NCBI GenBank assembly: GCA_009885545.1
Contig: VFKM01000013.1
Span: 1-55,721, forward strand
From: Flavobacteriales bacterium
GTDB taxonomy: Bacteria > Bacteroidota > Bacteroidia > Flavobacteriales_D > Crocinitomicaceae
Length of the DNA: 55,721 bases
Direction of reading: 5' to 3'
Under the pieces are notes generated by a model. That model saw only the letters and a program-made list of their open reading frames with translations, made no database searches and was not told the origin of the DNA. Shown here piece after piece: positions 1-9,242 of the stretch (within the stretch, counting starts at the first letter, position 1; each line of letters begins with the position of its first letter). The translations under genes and the position numbers were made by a program.

Positions 1-821
1 CGTCCTTCTTTTACAAATTTAGCCACATCAAATTGTGTTCTTCCATCTTCTAAATCGACTCCAGAAACAAATTTCTCTAAATCTTCTGCTTTCACAGGTT
101 TATTCAATTCAACATGGTAAATTTTGGAAGCTTTATGTCTTGGATGGGTTAATTTTTTTGCTAAATCACCATCGTTTGTAAATAACAAAAGCCCCGTTGT
201 TTCTCTATCCAATCTTCCGACTGGATAAATTCTTTCCCTGCACGCTTTATTTACAAGAGACATAACAGTTTTTCTTCCTAAAGGATCATCCATTGTTGTT
301 ATAAATCCTTTTGGCTTGTTTAGTAACACATATCGCTTCTTTTCTGCATTAATTGTTTCACCATCGTATTGCACGATATCACCAGGTTTGATTTTATAAC
401 CCAATTCCAACACAATTTGTCCATTGATTGAAACAACACCTGTTTCAATTAAAACATCGGCTTCACGGCGAGAACAAATACCAGCATTCGCCAAATATTT
501 ATTCAAGCGGATTTCAAGTTCGTTAAATGAAGGAAGAGGATCACCCTTCTTCGCTTTGTCTTTAAACTCAATATATTTTCGCTTATCTCGAGCAGAAACT
601 TCCTTCTTAGGTTTTGCGGATTCACTCGCTATATCACTAGGATCTTCTTTTTTGAATCCCTTTGGGAAATCTTTTTTGACATTTTTTGGTGCTTCTTTTT
701 TAGCGCCTTTGCTAAATGGAGATGCTTCTTTCTTTTTTGGTTTGAAAGAATCCTTTGTAGTTTTTGTGGAATTAGATCTCGATGTGCGAGATTTATCTCT
801 TCCGGTATTTTTTGTGTTCAT
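1..821 (-). CDS. rRNA pseudouridine synthase, RsuA/RluB family (C-terminus beyond window edge)
   Basis: Minus-strand reading from ATG 821 gives a Lys-rich N-terminus, then an S4-like LNKYLANAGICSRREADVLIETGVVSING and the catalytic-type PVGRLDRETTGLLLFTNDGDLAKKLTHPRHK. Missing from the ORF track because its stop is outside the window. Confidence 0.9.
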   Translation of the reverse strand, partial: MNTKNTGRDKSRTSRSNSTKTTKDSFKPKKKEASPFSKGAKKEAPKNVKKDFPKGFKKEDPSDIASESAKPKKEVSARDKRKYIEFKDKAKKGDPLPSFNELEIRLNKYLANAGICSRREADVLIETGVVSINGQIVLELGYKIKPGDIVQYDGETINAEKKRYVLLNKPKGFITTMDDPLGRKTVMSLVNKACRERIYPVGRLDRETTGLLLFTNDGDLAKKLTHPRHKASKIYHVELNKPVKAEDLEKFVSGVDLEDGRTQFDVAKFVKEG

Positions 822-865
822 CACGAGCAGAATTATTTTACAAAGGTAGTTTAAAAAACTATTGG

Positions 866-1225
866 TTAAACTATTGGGCAAAAAGCATCTTCAATGTGTT
901 CAATTTGAGTGCGGTAAGAATTGTGAACAATTGAAACAATGTCAAATCTCGTTTCTTTATCAATCTCATTTTTACATATATATTGATTGGCAACTTGTAT
1001 TATTTGTCGTTGTTTAGATCTAGTAACAGCTCTCCAAGGTTCACCAATTTCTGCAGTTTGTCTCGTTTTCACTTCAACAACAACTATTTTCTCTCCATCT
1101 TGAGCGATGATATCTACTTCTAACTTTTTAAAGCGGTAATTTTTATCCAAAATTTGATATCCTTTTTTGCTTAAATAATGTTCAGCTAATGTTTCTCCAA
1201 ATATTCCTAACTCAGTATTGTTCAT
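866..1225 (-). CDS. YraN/UPF0102 family endonuclease-like protein
   Basis: GETLAEHYLSKKGYQILDKNYR..EVDIIAQDGEKIVVVEVKTR is typical of YraN. Start placed at internal ATG (1225); the listed N-extension looks non-coding. Confidence 0.88.
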   Translation of the reverse strand: MNNTELGIFGETLAEHYLSKKGYQILDKNYRFKKLEVDIIAQDGEKIVVVEVKTRQTAEIGEPWRAVTRSKQRQIIQVANQYICKNEIDKETRFDIVSIVHNSYRTQIEHIEDAFCPIV

Positions 1226-1320
1226 GATTGACACTTCAAATTTTATGGTTCTATTGAAGTTAAGAAAATATTCTGAGACTAAAAACTGAACTAATCTTTT
1301 TGATGCATGTATTAAGGCAC

Positions 1321-1929
1321 ATGAATAAATTTTTAATCCTCTACAGTATTTTGATATCAACCACGCTTTTCAGCCAAGACAAAATTCTGTTTATTGGAAA
1401 TGTATCTCATATATGTTATGAAGATTCAGTTCAAACTATTGAATTAGCTTCTGATTTACCTGATACATTATCTGCTTATTCTGCAATTTTCATTTTCTCT
1501 TCTGCTCAGTCAATTTTGAATGAAAAAAAAATAGAGCAGCTTTTACAATTTTTAAATAGTGGAAATGGTCTTTATTTGGGGTCAGAAAATTGGCCACTTC
1601 AAGCTGAAAGTAATGTTATGACGCATCTACTTTTTTCTAAAACAACTTGGGGTGATTTCAATGAACCAAATGCAGTACTCACTGAGAAAGGAATTTTTGA
1701 AGAAATGAAATCGATTCCTGCAGGAACTACAACGGTGGCTTTTCCGTTAGATTATAGATTAAAAGTCGAAGCTTGGGTCAATGACGAACCTTTAATTTTG
1801 TCTGGAGAATGTTACAAAGGCAAGATTATAATTGATGGAGGTTATTCTAGATTTTATTGCACCATTAATAAAGAGACCAATAATAGCTATATGATGAATC
1901 AATTTATTGATTTTTTGACCAAACCTTAA
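1321..1929 (+). CDS. Secreted hypothetical protein, possibly class I glutamine amidotransferase-like fold
   Basis: Signal peptide MNKFLILYSILISTTLFSQ from ATG 1321; KILFIGNVS...SAIFIFSSAQ...LLQFLNSGNGLYLGSENW resembles a Rossmann-like GATase pattern. Confidence 0.6.
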   Translation: MNKFLILYSILISTTLFSQDKILFIGNVSHICYEDSVQTIELASDLPDTLSAYSAIFIFSSAQSILNEKKIEQLLQFLNSGNGLYLGSENWPLQAESNVMTHLLFSKTTWGDFNEPNAVLTEKGIFEEMKSIPAGTTTVAFPLDYRLKVEAWVNDEPLILSGECYKGKIIIDGGYSRFYCTINKETNNSYMMNQFIDFLTKP

Positions 1930-1932
1930 TTA

Positions 1933-2652
1933 CTATATTTCTCCCATCAGTTGTAAGGTCTCCTTTGCAGCAGCTTGTTCAGCCATTTTCTTGGAAGAAC
2001 CTTTTCCTCTTCCATAATTGGTGTTATTGATATTCGCAATAACTGAATATTCCCAATTTCCTCCGATATTTTCTTCTGATAAGATGATGAAATCTAATTT
2101 CAATCTTTTTTTCTGACTCCAAATAAATAATTTGGATTTAAAATCTATTTCTTCTTCTAAAATTCTGTTCAAATCAACATACTTTCTAAAAATATGATGT
2201 TGAATGCTGTTTTTCACAGCTTCATATCCACCATCTAAATAAATCGCACCCATTAATGCTTCAAAAGCATTTCCTTCAATCGTAGCTAGGTTTATTGATC
2301 TTCCTTTGTGGTAATTAATTATGGTTCTTAGTTCCATTGTTTCAGCAATTTCTCCAAGTGTCTTACGACTCACCACTTTCGACTTAATTTTTGTCAAATA
2401 GCCTTCATCTTCTGACGGAAATCGTTGATATAAATATTCCGCGATAACAGCGTCTAATATTGCATCACCTAAAAATTCCAGCCGTTCGTTTGAAGTATCT
2501 GTAGCGCTATTACTTAAAGATTTGTGTGTAACGGCTTGTTGAAAAAAGGATAAGTCTTTTGGTCGGTAACCAAACCGTTGCAAAATGAATCGAATTAACT
2601 CCAACTCACTTTGTGAGCGTTTCTTTTGTAAGAATGAGAATTTCAGATTCAA
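1933..2652 (-). CDS. rnc: Ribonuclease III
   Basis: NERLEFLGDAILDAVIAEYLYQRFP signature plus C-terminal dsRBD (GRGKGSSKKMAEQAAAKETLQ). Confidence 0.96.
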   Translation of the reverse strand: MNLKFSFLQKKRSQSELELIRFILQRFGYRPKDLSFFQQAVTHKSLSNSATDTSNERLEFLGDAILDAVIAEYLYQRFPSEDEGYLTKIKSKVVSRKTLGEIAETMELRTIINYHKGRSINLATIEGNAFEALMGAIYLDGGYEAVKNSIQHHIFRKYVDLNRILEEEIDFKSKLFIWSQKKRLKLDFIILSEENIGGNWEYSVIANINNTNYGRGKGSSKKMAEQAAAKETLQLMGEI

Positions 2653-3906
2653 TTATCCGTTAAATTTCTTCATTATAACACTTGTATTGTGCCCGCCAAA
2701 TCCAAAGGTATTCGAAATAGCAACATTCACAGTACGTTTTTGTGCTTCATTGAAAGTGAAATTCAATTTTGGATCAAATTCCGGATCATTAGTAAAATGA
2801 TTTATTGTTGGAGGAACGATATCATATTTACACGCCATAATACATGCAATTGCCTCAATAGCCCCAGCTGCACCGAGAAGGTGGCCTGTCATTGATTTTG
2901 TTGAACTTATATTCAACTTATAAGCATGATCGCCGAATACAGCTTGAATCGCTTTTACTTCAGCAATATCTCCTAGTGGAGTTGATGTACCATGAACATT
3001 CACATAATCAATAGCTGAAGGATCAATATTTGCATCTTCTAGAGCTGCAAGCATTGTATTTTTCGCTCCTAAACCATCTGGATGAGGAGCAGTCATATGA
3101 TAAGCATCACCCGACATTCCACCACCGATCATTTCAGCATAAATTTTTGCTCCACGTTTCATTGCGTGCTCATACTCTTCCAGAATTAAGGCCCCACTGC
3201 CTTCACCTAAAACAAAACCATCACGGTCTAAATCAAAAGGACGAGAAGCTGTTTCTGGTGATTCATTTCTTGTAGAAAGCGCTCTTAACGCATTGAATCC
3301 TCCCATTCCCATTTCATTAACTGCAGCTTCAGAACCTCCCGTAACAAAAGCATCAGCTTTTCCTAAACGGATGTAATTGAATGCATCAATAATGGCATTG
3401 GTTGCTGAAGCACAAGCCGAAACAGTAACGAAGTTAGGTCCGCGCAATCCATACTTAATTGAAATATGACCTGCAGCAATATCTGCAATCATTTTTGGAA
3501 TAAAGAAAGGATTGAAACGAGGAGTACCATCTCCAGAGAAAAAATTTTGTGACTCATCTTGGAATGTTTTAAGTCCTCCAATTCCTGAACCCCAAATAAC
3601 ACCTATTCGGTCTAAATTTGGGTTTGAATCTAATAGTGCAGAATCCGCCATAGCTTCCGTTGCGGAAACCATAGCGTACTGCGAAAATTGGTCTAATTTC
3701 CTTGCTTCTTTCTTATCGATAAATTCTTCGACATCGAAATTTTTAATTTCGCAAGCAAATTGTGTTTTAAACAAAGTTGCATCGAATTGTTTGATTGGTG
3801 CAGCACCACTTGTTCCTTTTAGCAACGCATCCCAGTATTCACCTAATGTGTTTCCAATAGGCGTAAGCGCACCCATACCTGTAACAACAACTCTTTTTAA
3901 TTCCAT
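2653..3906 (-). CDS. fabF: Beta-ketoacyl-ACP synthase II
   Basis: VVVTGMGALTPIGNT, VSACASATNAI active-site Cys, VHGTSTPLGD, NTFGFGGHN. Confidence 0.97.
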   Translation of the reverse strand: MELKRVVVTGMGALTPIGNTLGEYWDALLKGTSGAAPIKQFDATLFKTQFACEIKNFDVEEFIDKKEARKLDQFSQYAMVSATEAMADSALLDSNPNLDRIGVIWGSGIGGLKTFQDESQNFFSGDGTPRFNPFFIPKMIADIAAGHISIKYGLRGPNFVTVSACASATNAIIDAFNYIRLGKADAFVTGGSEAAVNEMGMGGFNALRALSTRNESPETASRPFDLDRDGFVLGEGSGALILEEYEHAMKRGAKIYAEMIGGGMSGDAYHMTAPHPDGLGAKNTMLAALEDANIDPSAIDYVNVHGTSTPLGDIAEVKAIQAVFGDHAYKLNISSTKSMTGHLLGAAGAIEAIACIMACKYDIVPPTINHFTNDPEFDPKLNFTFNEAQKRTVNVAISNTFGFGGHNTSVIMKKFNG

Positions 3907-3941
3907 AGAGAAATTCTTTGTAAAACCAATAACTATTTCAA

Positions 3942-4178
3942 TTAGTTAGCGTTCTCTTCAATATAAGAAACCGCGTCACCTACTGTTTGAATGTTTTCAG
4001 CTTGATCATCAGGAATTGCAATATTGAATTCTTTTTCGAATTCCATAATCAATTCTACTGTGTCTAGAGAGTCAGCTCCTAGATCATTTGTAAAAGACGC
4101 TTCGTTAGTTACTTCGGTCTCTTCAACTCCTAATTTATCTACGATAATAGAAATTACTTTTGCTTTGATATCAGACAT
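3942..4178 (-). CDS. acpP: Acyl carrier protein
   Basis: 78 aa, [17 protein letters not shown] phosphopantetheine site. Confidence 0.98.
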   Translation of the reverse strand: MSDIKAKVISIIVDKLGVEETEVTNEASFTNDLGADSLDTVELIMEFEKEFNIAIPDDQAENIQTVGDAVSYIEENAN

Positions 4179-4244
4179 TACTTATTAATTTAAGGGTTAA
4201 TCAGGGTGCAAAGAAAAAAACAATGCACTAGAAAACAAAATTAT

Positions 4245-4916
4245 TTACTCATATAATTCAATTACTTGCTTTTTTCCTTTTCTTTTTAGGTTGGGAATAC
4301 GTGCATTTTCGGCTGGATAACCTATTGGAATCAGTAAAAATGGTCGTTCATTAATTGGGCGATTTAAAGCTTTGGCGATAAAATTCATTGGGCTTGGAGT
4401 ATGTGTAAGCGCCACTAAACCAACGTTATGAACAGCTAACAGCAACATTCCGACAGCAATTCCAACTGATTCAGCAACATAATAATTGGTTTGTTTTTCT
4501 TCACTTTCTCCTATATCATAAACCTTTTTCATGACTACAACAATCCAAGGGGCGATGTCGATAAATTCTTTTTCCCAATTTGTACCTAAAGGAGCCAAAT
4601 CATTTTTCCATTCGTCCGACATTCTTCCATTATAGGAAATGAATTCCTCTTCTTCAGCCAGTTTTCTTAAGGCGGATTTCAAACCTTTGTTTGATATTAA
4701 ACAAAAGGTCCATGGTTGTTTGTGCGCGCCAGAAGGAGCTGTAGAGGCTGTCATGATCAAATTTTCCATAATTTCTACAGGCACTTGTTTTGAAGAGAAA
4801 TCTCGAACAGACCTTCTTTTATCCGCCCAATTATAAAATTCTTGAGATTTCTTCAACATCTCTTCTTCCAAAAATCTTTCTCCTTCAAAAGGAATAAAAT
4901 CCAAATCTGTTTCCAT
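4245..4916 (-). CDS. Nitroreductase-superfamily flavoprotein, iodotyrosine deiodinase-like
   Basis: KRRSVRDFSSKQVP, TASTAPSGAHKQPWTF, EEEEFISYNGRM...LGTNWEKEFIDIAP, GLVALTHTP, IPIGYPAENARIPNLKRK match the IYD subgroup pattern. Confidence 0.85.
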   Translation of the reverse strand: METDLDFIPFEGERFLEEEMLKKSQEFYNWADKRRSVRDFSSKQVPVEIMENLIMTASTAPSGAHKQPWTFCLISNKGLKSALRKLAEEEEFISYNGRMSDEWKNDLAPLGTNWEKEFIDIAPWIVVVMKKVYDIGESEEKQTNYYVAESVGIAVGMLLLAVHNVGLVALTHTPSPMNFIAKALNRPINERPFLLIPIGYPAENARIPNLKRKGKKQVIELYE

Positions 4917-4936
4917 CCGCTAATTTTAATTCTTTA

Positions 4937-4969
4937 TTTGTTAAATGTAATAGATACTTTCTAAATTTG
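4937..4969 (+). promoter_or_regulatory. Predicted Bacteroidota sigma promoter of purN: TTTG-N21-TAAATTTG
   Basis: TTTG at 4937-4940 and TAAATTTG at 4962-4969; ATG at 4974. Confidence 0.65.
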
Positions 4970-4973
4970 CACT

Positions 4974-5558
4974 ATGATTAAAAAGCGATTGGCACTCTTT
5001 ATTTCTGGAGCGGGCAGCAATGCCTTGAATATTATTGATTATTTCCAAAATCATTCACAAATTGAAGTTGGTTTTGTATTATCAAACAATGAAAATTCGC
5101 CAGCTATTGCAGCAAGTAAAGCAAAATCTATTGATGTTTTTGTTTGTTCAAATAATCAAGTTTTAGACAGTAAATATTTAATTGATTTGTGTCAAGATCA
5201 ATCAATTGATTATATAATTTTAGCTGGATATTTGAAACTAATTCCGGTTGATTTTATCCAACGTTACTCGGATCGAATTATCAATGTTCATCCTTCTCTT
5301 TTGCCTAAATATGGTGGAAAAGGAATGTATGGTGAAAATGTGCACAATGCAGTTTTAGCGGCTAATGAATCAGAATCGGGAATCAGCATTCATCTTGTAA
5401 ACGAAAAATTTGACGAAGGAAGATTGTTAGCGCAATTTCATTGTCATTTGTCGGATGAGGATTCTCTAGCTTCGTTAAAGAAAAAAATAGCTTATTTGGA
5501 ACATTCGTATTTTCCAGCTGTAATTGAAAAAACCATTTTATCTGAAAATTATGTATGA
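4974..5558 (+). CDS. purN: Phosphoribosylglycinamide formyltransferase
   Basis: RLALFISGAGSNALNII, IILAGYLKLIP, INVHPSLLPKYGGKGMYG, ESGISIHLVNEKFDEG. Confidence 0.95.
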   Translation: MIKKRLALFISGAGSNALNIIDYFQNHSQIEVGFVLSNNENSPAIAASKAKSIDVFVCSNNQVLDSKYLIDLCQDQSIDYIILAGYLKLIPVDFIQRYSDRIINVHPSLLPKYGGKGMYGENVHNAVLAANESESGISIHLVNEKFDEGRLLAQFHCHLSDEDSLASLKKKIAYLEHSYFPAVIEKTILSENYV

Positions 5559-6141
5559 CTATTTTAATGGTTTTAGTTGGGGCGAAATCTTCAAAGCTAC
5601 AACCGTCCTTTTTGCTGTAATTGATATTGTTGGATCAGTTCCTATTATCATCAAGCTGAAAGAATCTGCTGGCATGCTTCATGAAGCACGCACAAGTACA
5701 GTTTCATTCTTTATCATGCTTGGGTTTTTAATATTAGGAGAAAGTATCTTGAAACTGTTTGGCGTTTCTATTGAAGCATTTGCTGTTGCTGGAGCGCTTA
5801 TATTATTTGCAATGGCCTTAGAGATGATTCTAGGAATTCGTTTATTTAGAGATGAAATTAGCGGCAAAACTGCTAGTATTGTGCCTTTAGCTTTTCCAAT
5901 AATTGCTGGAGCTGGAACAATGACCACACTTGTCTCTTTAAAAGCAGAATTTGATAACATCAACATTATTATTGCCATAATTATTAATGTTATTATTATA
6001 TATTTAGTGTTAAAATCTACCAAAAAAATAGAATCAATTCTTGGAGAAGGGGGTATCGCCATTCTCAAGAAAGTGTTTGGAATAATACTTCTTGCGATTG
6101 CTGTGAAGCTTTTTGCAACGAATTTAAAGGTGTTAATGTAA
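5551..6141 (+). CDS. MarC family membrane protein
   Basis: FAVIDIVGSVPIIIKLK, PLAFPIIAGAGTMTTLVSL; start at ATG 5551 overlapping the purN 3' end by 8 nt. Confidence 0.88.
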   Translation: MYDYFNGFSWGEIFKATTVLFAVIDIVGSVPIIIKLKESAGMLHEARTSTVSFFIMLGFLILGESILKLFGVSIEAFAVAGALILFAMALEMILGIRLFRDEISGKTASIVPLAFPIIAGAGTMTTLVSLKAEFDNINIIIAIIINVIIIYLVLKSTKKIESILGEGGIAILKKVFGIILLAIAVKLFATNLKVLM

Positions 6142-6151
6142 TTGCAAAGAT

Positions 6152-7849
6152 TTAATTCGGCGAAAACGTTCCTTCACCTTCCCTTACTTCCATACCAAAT
6201 GCGAATTTTTTCTCAGAGATGATTTTACCTTTTTCGTCGTACACGATAAAGCGTCCATGCTTTTGACCGTCTTTAAAGTCCATTTCTTCCAAAAGAGCGC
6301 CTTTTCTATCGTACATCTTCATTGTACCGTTCAATTCTCCATCCTTGTATTGAGATACAACCGCTGGTGTTCTTCCTCCTGGATAATAAGCAATCCATTC
6401 TCCGTCCTTTTGTCCCTCTTTGTAATTTCCTTCTTCGGTTTTTTTGAAATCTTTGCTGGAAAAAGAAGAAGACAATCCATCTTTTTTACTGTCTAAACGT
6501 ACACGATCTTTCAAAATTTCATCTTCGAATTTTGACTTCTCCTTAAAAATTTTATAATTCACAACTTCCTTTGGTTTCCCATTATCAAAATAATCTATCC
6601 ATTCATCAACTTTTAAATTGTCTTCATATTTTCCTGATAACTTCAGTTTCCCCGTGTCATAAAATGAAGTCCATTCGTCGTTTAACAGACCATTTTTAAA
6701 ATTCGCTTTATTCTTTAACGTGCCATTTTCCCAATAATTCAACCATTCACCTTCTTCTTTTCCTTCCTTGTAATCACCTTTCATCAATAATGTTCCGTCT
6801 TCATACCACGTTTGCCAAGTTCCATCTTTAAGGTCATTTTTAAAACTCCCGTCTTTGAATTTTTTGCCATTTTGATATAAATATGTCCACTGTCCAGATT
6901 TTAAGCCTTCCTTGTAATGTGCGTTGTATGATAATTCGCCTGTTGGGTACCAATATGTCCAATCACCATGTTGGAGATCATTTTGAAACGACCCTTCCAT
7001 ATCACGATTACCAGTATTTGTATACCATTTCCATACACCTTCTTTTTTACCATCTTTATAATAACCAAAAACATTCAATTTTTTGTTATCGTAGAAATAG
7101 CTGTATTCTCCATTTAAAACGCCATTCTTGTAATTACTGATCTTTTCAGTTTCTCCTGTGTAATATGCGTATGTCCAGGTACTGTCTTTTTCTCCATTCT
7201 TGAAAAATCCGATCAGCGTATTATAACCATAAATACTAATTTCTTCAAAAGGACCATCCTTCAATCCATCTTTATAATTGTACCATTCTTTAACTGTTCC
7301 AGTAGTGTAATAGGTAGATAATTCTCCAGTGCCTTCAATTATTGTTTGTGTGTGGTCTGGATCAGATAACCAAAATGCCATTACATAGTTTACACCACCT
7401 TTAACTTCTTCAATTGACTTTTCTCTTCCGTCAAAATAATAATATGTCCATTTGTTTATAGGTTGATCTAATTTATATTGCCCTACAATTGAAAGCTTCC
7501 CGTTTTCAAACCATTCTTTGTAAGTGCTATCTTGTTGGTTTAAATAGAAATATCCTTCTTGTTTTAATTTTTTATTGGAATAATAGAACACTGTTTTTCC
7601 GTGTAACATGTCCTTATAATAATTACGTTCTTCCTCTAATACTCCCAAACGATCATAATAAAGCCATTTACCATGTTTTTCTGTAGTTTCTCCAGTTTCA
7701 TCTTTAAAATAAGCACCAGATGCCTGAAGTTGCGTTTTATTAAAATCCCAAAAAAGACTTGTTTTTTTTGTGAGATTCTCTTTTAAAATCACCTGACAAA
7801 AACTGATTGAAAAAGACATCAAAAAGAGGATGGAGAGAATTATTTTCAT
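6152..7849 (-). CDS. Secreted MORN-type repeat protein (YwqK-like)
   Basis: Signal peptide followed by many repeats of the form YYxxGxLxxxGxYKxGxKxGxWxxY. Confidence 0.85.
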   Translation of the reverse strand: MKIILSILFLMSFSISFCQVILKENLTKKTSLFWDFNKTQLQASGAYFKDETGETTEKHGKWLYYDRLGVLEEERNYYKDMLHGKTVFYYSNKKLKQEGYFYLNQQDSTYKEWFENGKLSIVGQYKLDQPINKWTYYYFDGREKSIEEVKGGVNYVMAFWLSDPDHTQTIIEGTGELSTYYTTGTVKEWYNYKDGLKDGPFEEISIYGYNTLIGFFKNGEKDSTWTYAYYTGETEKISNYKNGVLNGEYSYFYDNKKLNVFGYYKDGKKEGVWKWYTNTGNRDMEGSFQNDLQHGDWTYWYPTGELSYNAHYKEGLKSGQWTYLYQNGKKFKDGSFKNDLKDGTWQTWYEDGTLLMKGDYKEGKEEGEWLNYWENGTLKNKANFKNGLLNDEWTSFYDTGKLKLSGKYEDNLKVDEWIDYFDNGKPKEVVNYKIFKEKSKFEDEILKDRVRLDSKKDGLSSSFSSKDFKKTEEGNYKEGQKDGEWIAYYPGGRTPAVVSQYKDGELNGTMKMYDRKGALLEEMDFKDGQKHGRFIVYDEKGKIISEKKFAFGMEVREGEGTFSPN

Positions 7850-7890
7850 ATTAAAATATTAGAAAAATATAATTTGATAAAGCCTAAATG

Positions 7891-8541
7891 TTACAGAGTG
7901 CCCAGAATACCTTGTACAACTAATACCACGCCAAAAACAACAAAGACAATCCCTATCAAATGATTAAGGGTAACTAATAACTTATCCGTAACAAAGGGAC
8001 GTAACTTTTTTGCGCCAAAAATCTTTAATAAATCGAATGAGAAAAAAGTAAGGAGAATCACCCCTAAAAAGTAAAGAATTGAATTTTCATGACTATCAGT
8101 GTAATTTGAGTCTTTAGCACCTAATGTCATTACACTGAACCAATAAAAAATTACTAGCGGATTTGCGAAATTCAGTAAAAAGCCTTTTAAACCGAGCATT
8201 ACATAATCGCTTGAATTCTGAATTACATTCCCAACTTCATCGACACGGACTTCTTTTGCCTTTTTAAAAAAAGTAACGACACCATATATTAAAAATAATA
8301 TCCCTCCAATTAATTTTAATATTCCTTGTTTTTCTCCAGAAATTAAAGAAGAAACTTGAGAATAAAAAACATAAGCAATTAAGATATATACAACGTCACT
8401 GAGAAATACACCTAAGTCAAATATCATTGCCGCTCGTACACCCTTCCGAATACTCGTTTCGAGTAAAACAAAGAAGACAGGGCCTATCATTATACTTAGT
8501 ATAAATCCAGTTACAATTCCTTTTAAAATTAATTCAAACAA
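7891..8541 (-). CDS. LysE/RhtB family transporter
   Basis: GIVTGFILSIMIGPVFFVLLETSIRKGVRAA; hydrophobic six-helix pattern; TTG start at 8541 in the track. Confidence 0.88.
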   Translation of the reverse strand: MFELILKGIVTGFILSIMIGPVFFVLLETSIRKGVRAAMIFDLGVFLSDVVYILIAYVFYSQVSSLISGEKQGILKLIGGILFLIYGVVTFFKKAKEVRVDEVGNVIQNSSDYVMLGLKGFLLNFANPLVIFYWFSVMTLGAKDSNYTDSHENSILYFLGVILLTFFSFDLLKIFGAKKLRPFVTDKLLVTLNHLIGIVFVVFGVVLVVQGILGTL

Positions 8542-8645
8542 ATCTTTTAGTCTTTATACAAAAATAGCTTTTCAAAGTTGGAAAATCGTTACAAAATCAA
8601 CTTTCTATTCAAATATTCGAAAAATTATTGAGGTTTTCTTTAAAA

Positions 8646-8679
8646 TTGGCTGAAAAGTTTCGAAAGATGTTTAACTTTG
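8646..8679 (+). promoter_or_regulatory. Predicted promoter TTG-N23-TAACTTTG
   Basis: TTG 8646-8648 and TAACTTTG 8672-8679, about 55 nt before ATG 8735. Confidence 0.45.
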
Positions 8680-8734
8680 CTCACGAAAAACAGCACATTT
8701 CAGCATGTTAGTTGTTTTAGAAAATTTGTGAATT

Positions 8735-9094
8735 ATGAAAATTGCAGCAGCAAATATTAAATTGGACGAAATTATCGTTAAGGTTGAAAAAAAAGGGTTA
8801 AAAGCTCCAAAATTGATTGACGATTTAAAAGTATTGAGAGAATATGCTTTGAAAGAGCAAGATCCTTTAGTTACAAAAGTTCTTCGTTTAACTTACGAAT
8901 ATCTTAATGAAAAAGATGGTTTTGATGTTCAAGCACAATACGAAGAGGACGAAGAAGGAAATGAATATCCTATCGAAATAGACGCAAAAGAAAACTTACT
9001 TTACATTTTGAATTTGTTAAAAAATGCAGATCACAAAATTAACAGAGAAGAGATTAAAGATTATAGAACAGCATTGAAATTAGAATTATATTAA
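8735..9094 (+). CDS. Small conserved hypothetical protein (119 aa, acidic)
   Basis: Complete ORF with upstream TAnnTTTG box and downstream hairpin terminator. Confidence 0.75.
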   Translation: MKIAAANIKLDEIIVKVEKKGLKAPKLIDDLKVLREYALKEQDPLVTKVLRLTYEYLNEKDGFDVQAQYEEDEEGNEYPIEIDAKENLLYILNLLKNADHKINREEIKDYRTALKLELY

Positions 9095-9115
9095 TTCTAA
9101 AATTGCTTATATTTG

Positions 9116-9146
9116 AAACACCTGCAAATGCAGGTGTTTTTTTTTT
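9116..9146 (+). terminator. Rho-independent terminator
   Basis: AAACACCTGCA/TGCAGGTGTTT perfect inverted repeat followed by a T tract. Confidence 0.85.
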
Positions 9147-9242
9147 CCTTTTTTTGAAATTAAAAGATAGAAAAAACGACTTTTTGGATTGCCTGGGATT
9201 CATTGAAATTGACCTGTACTTTATAGATCGTAACTATTAATT

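Noticed and set aside
424-849. 141-aa plus-strand ORF in the track
   Set aside because: Antisense to a clear RsuA/RluB-family pseudouridine synthase on the minus strand; composition is the mirror of its Lys-rich N-terminus.
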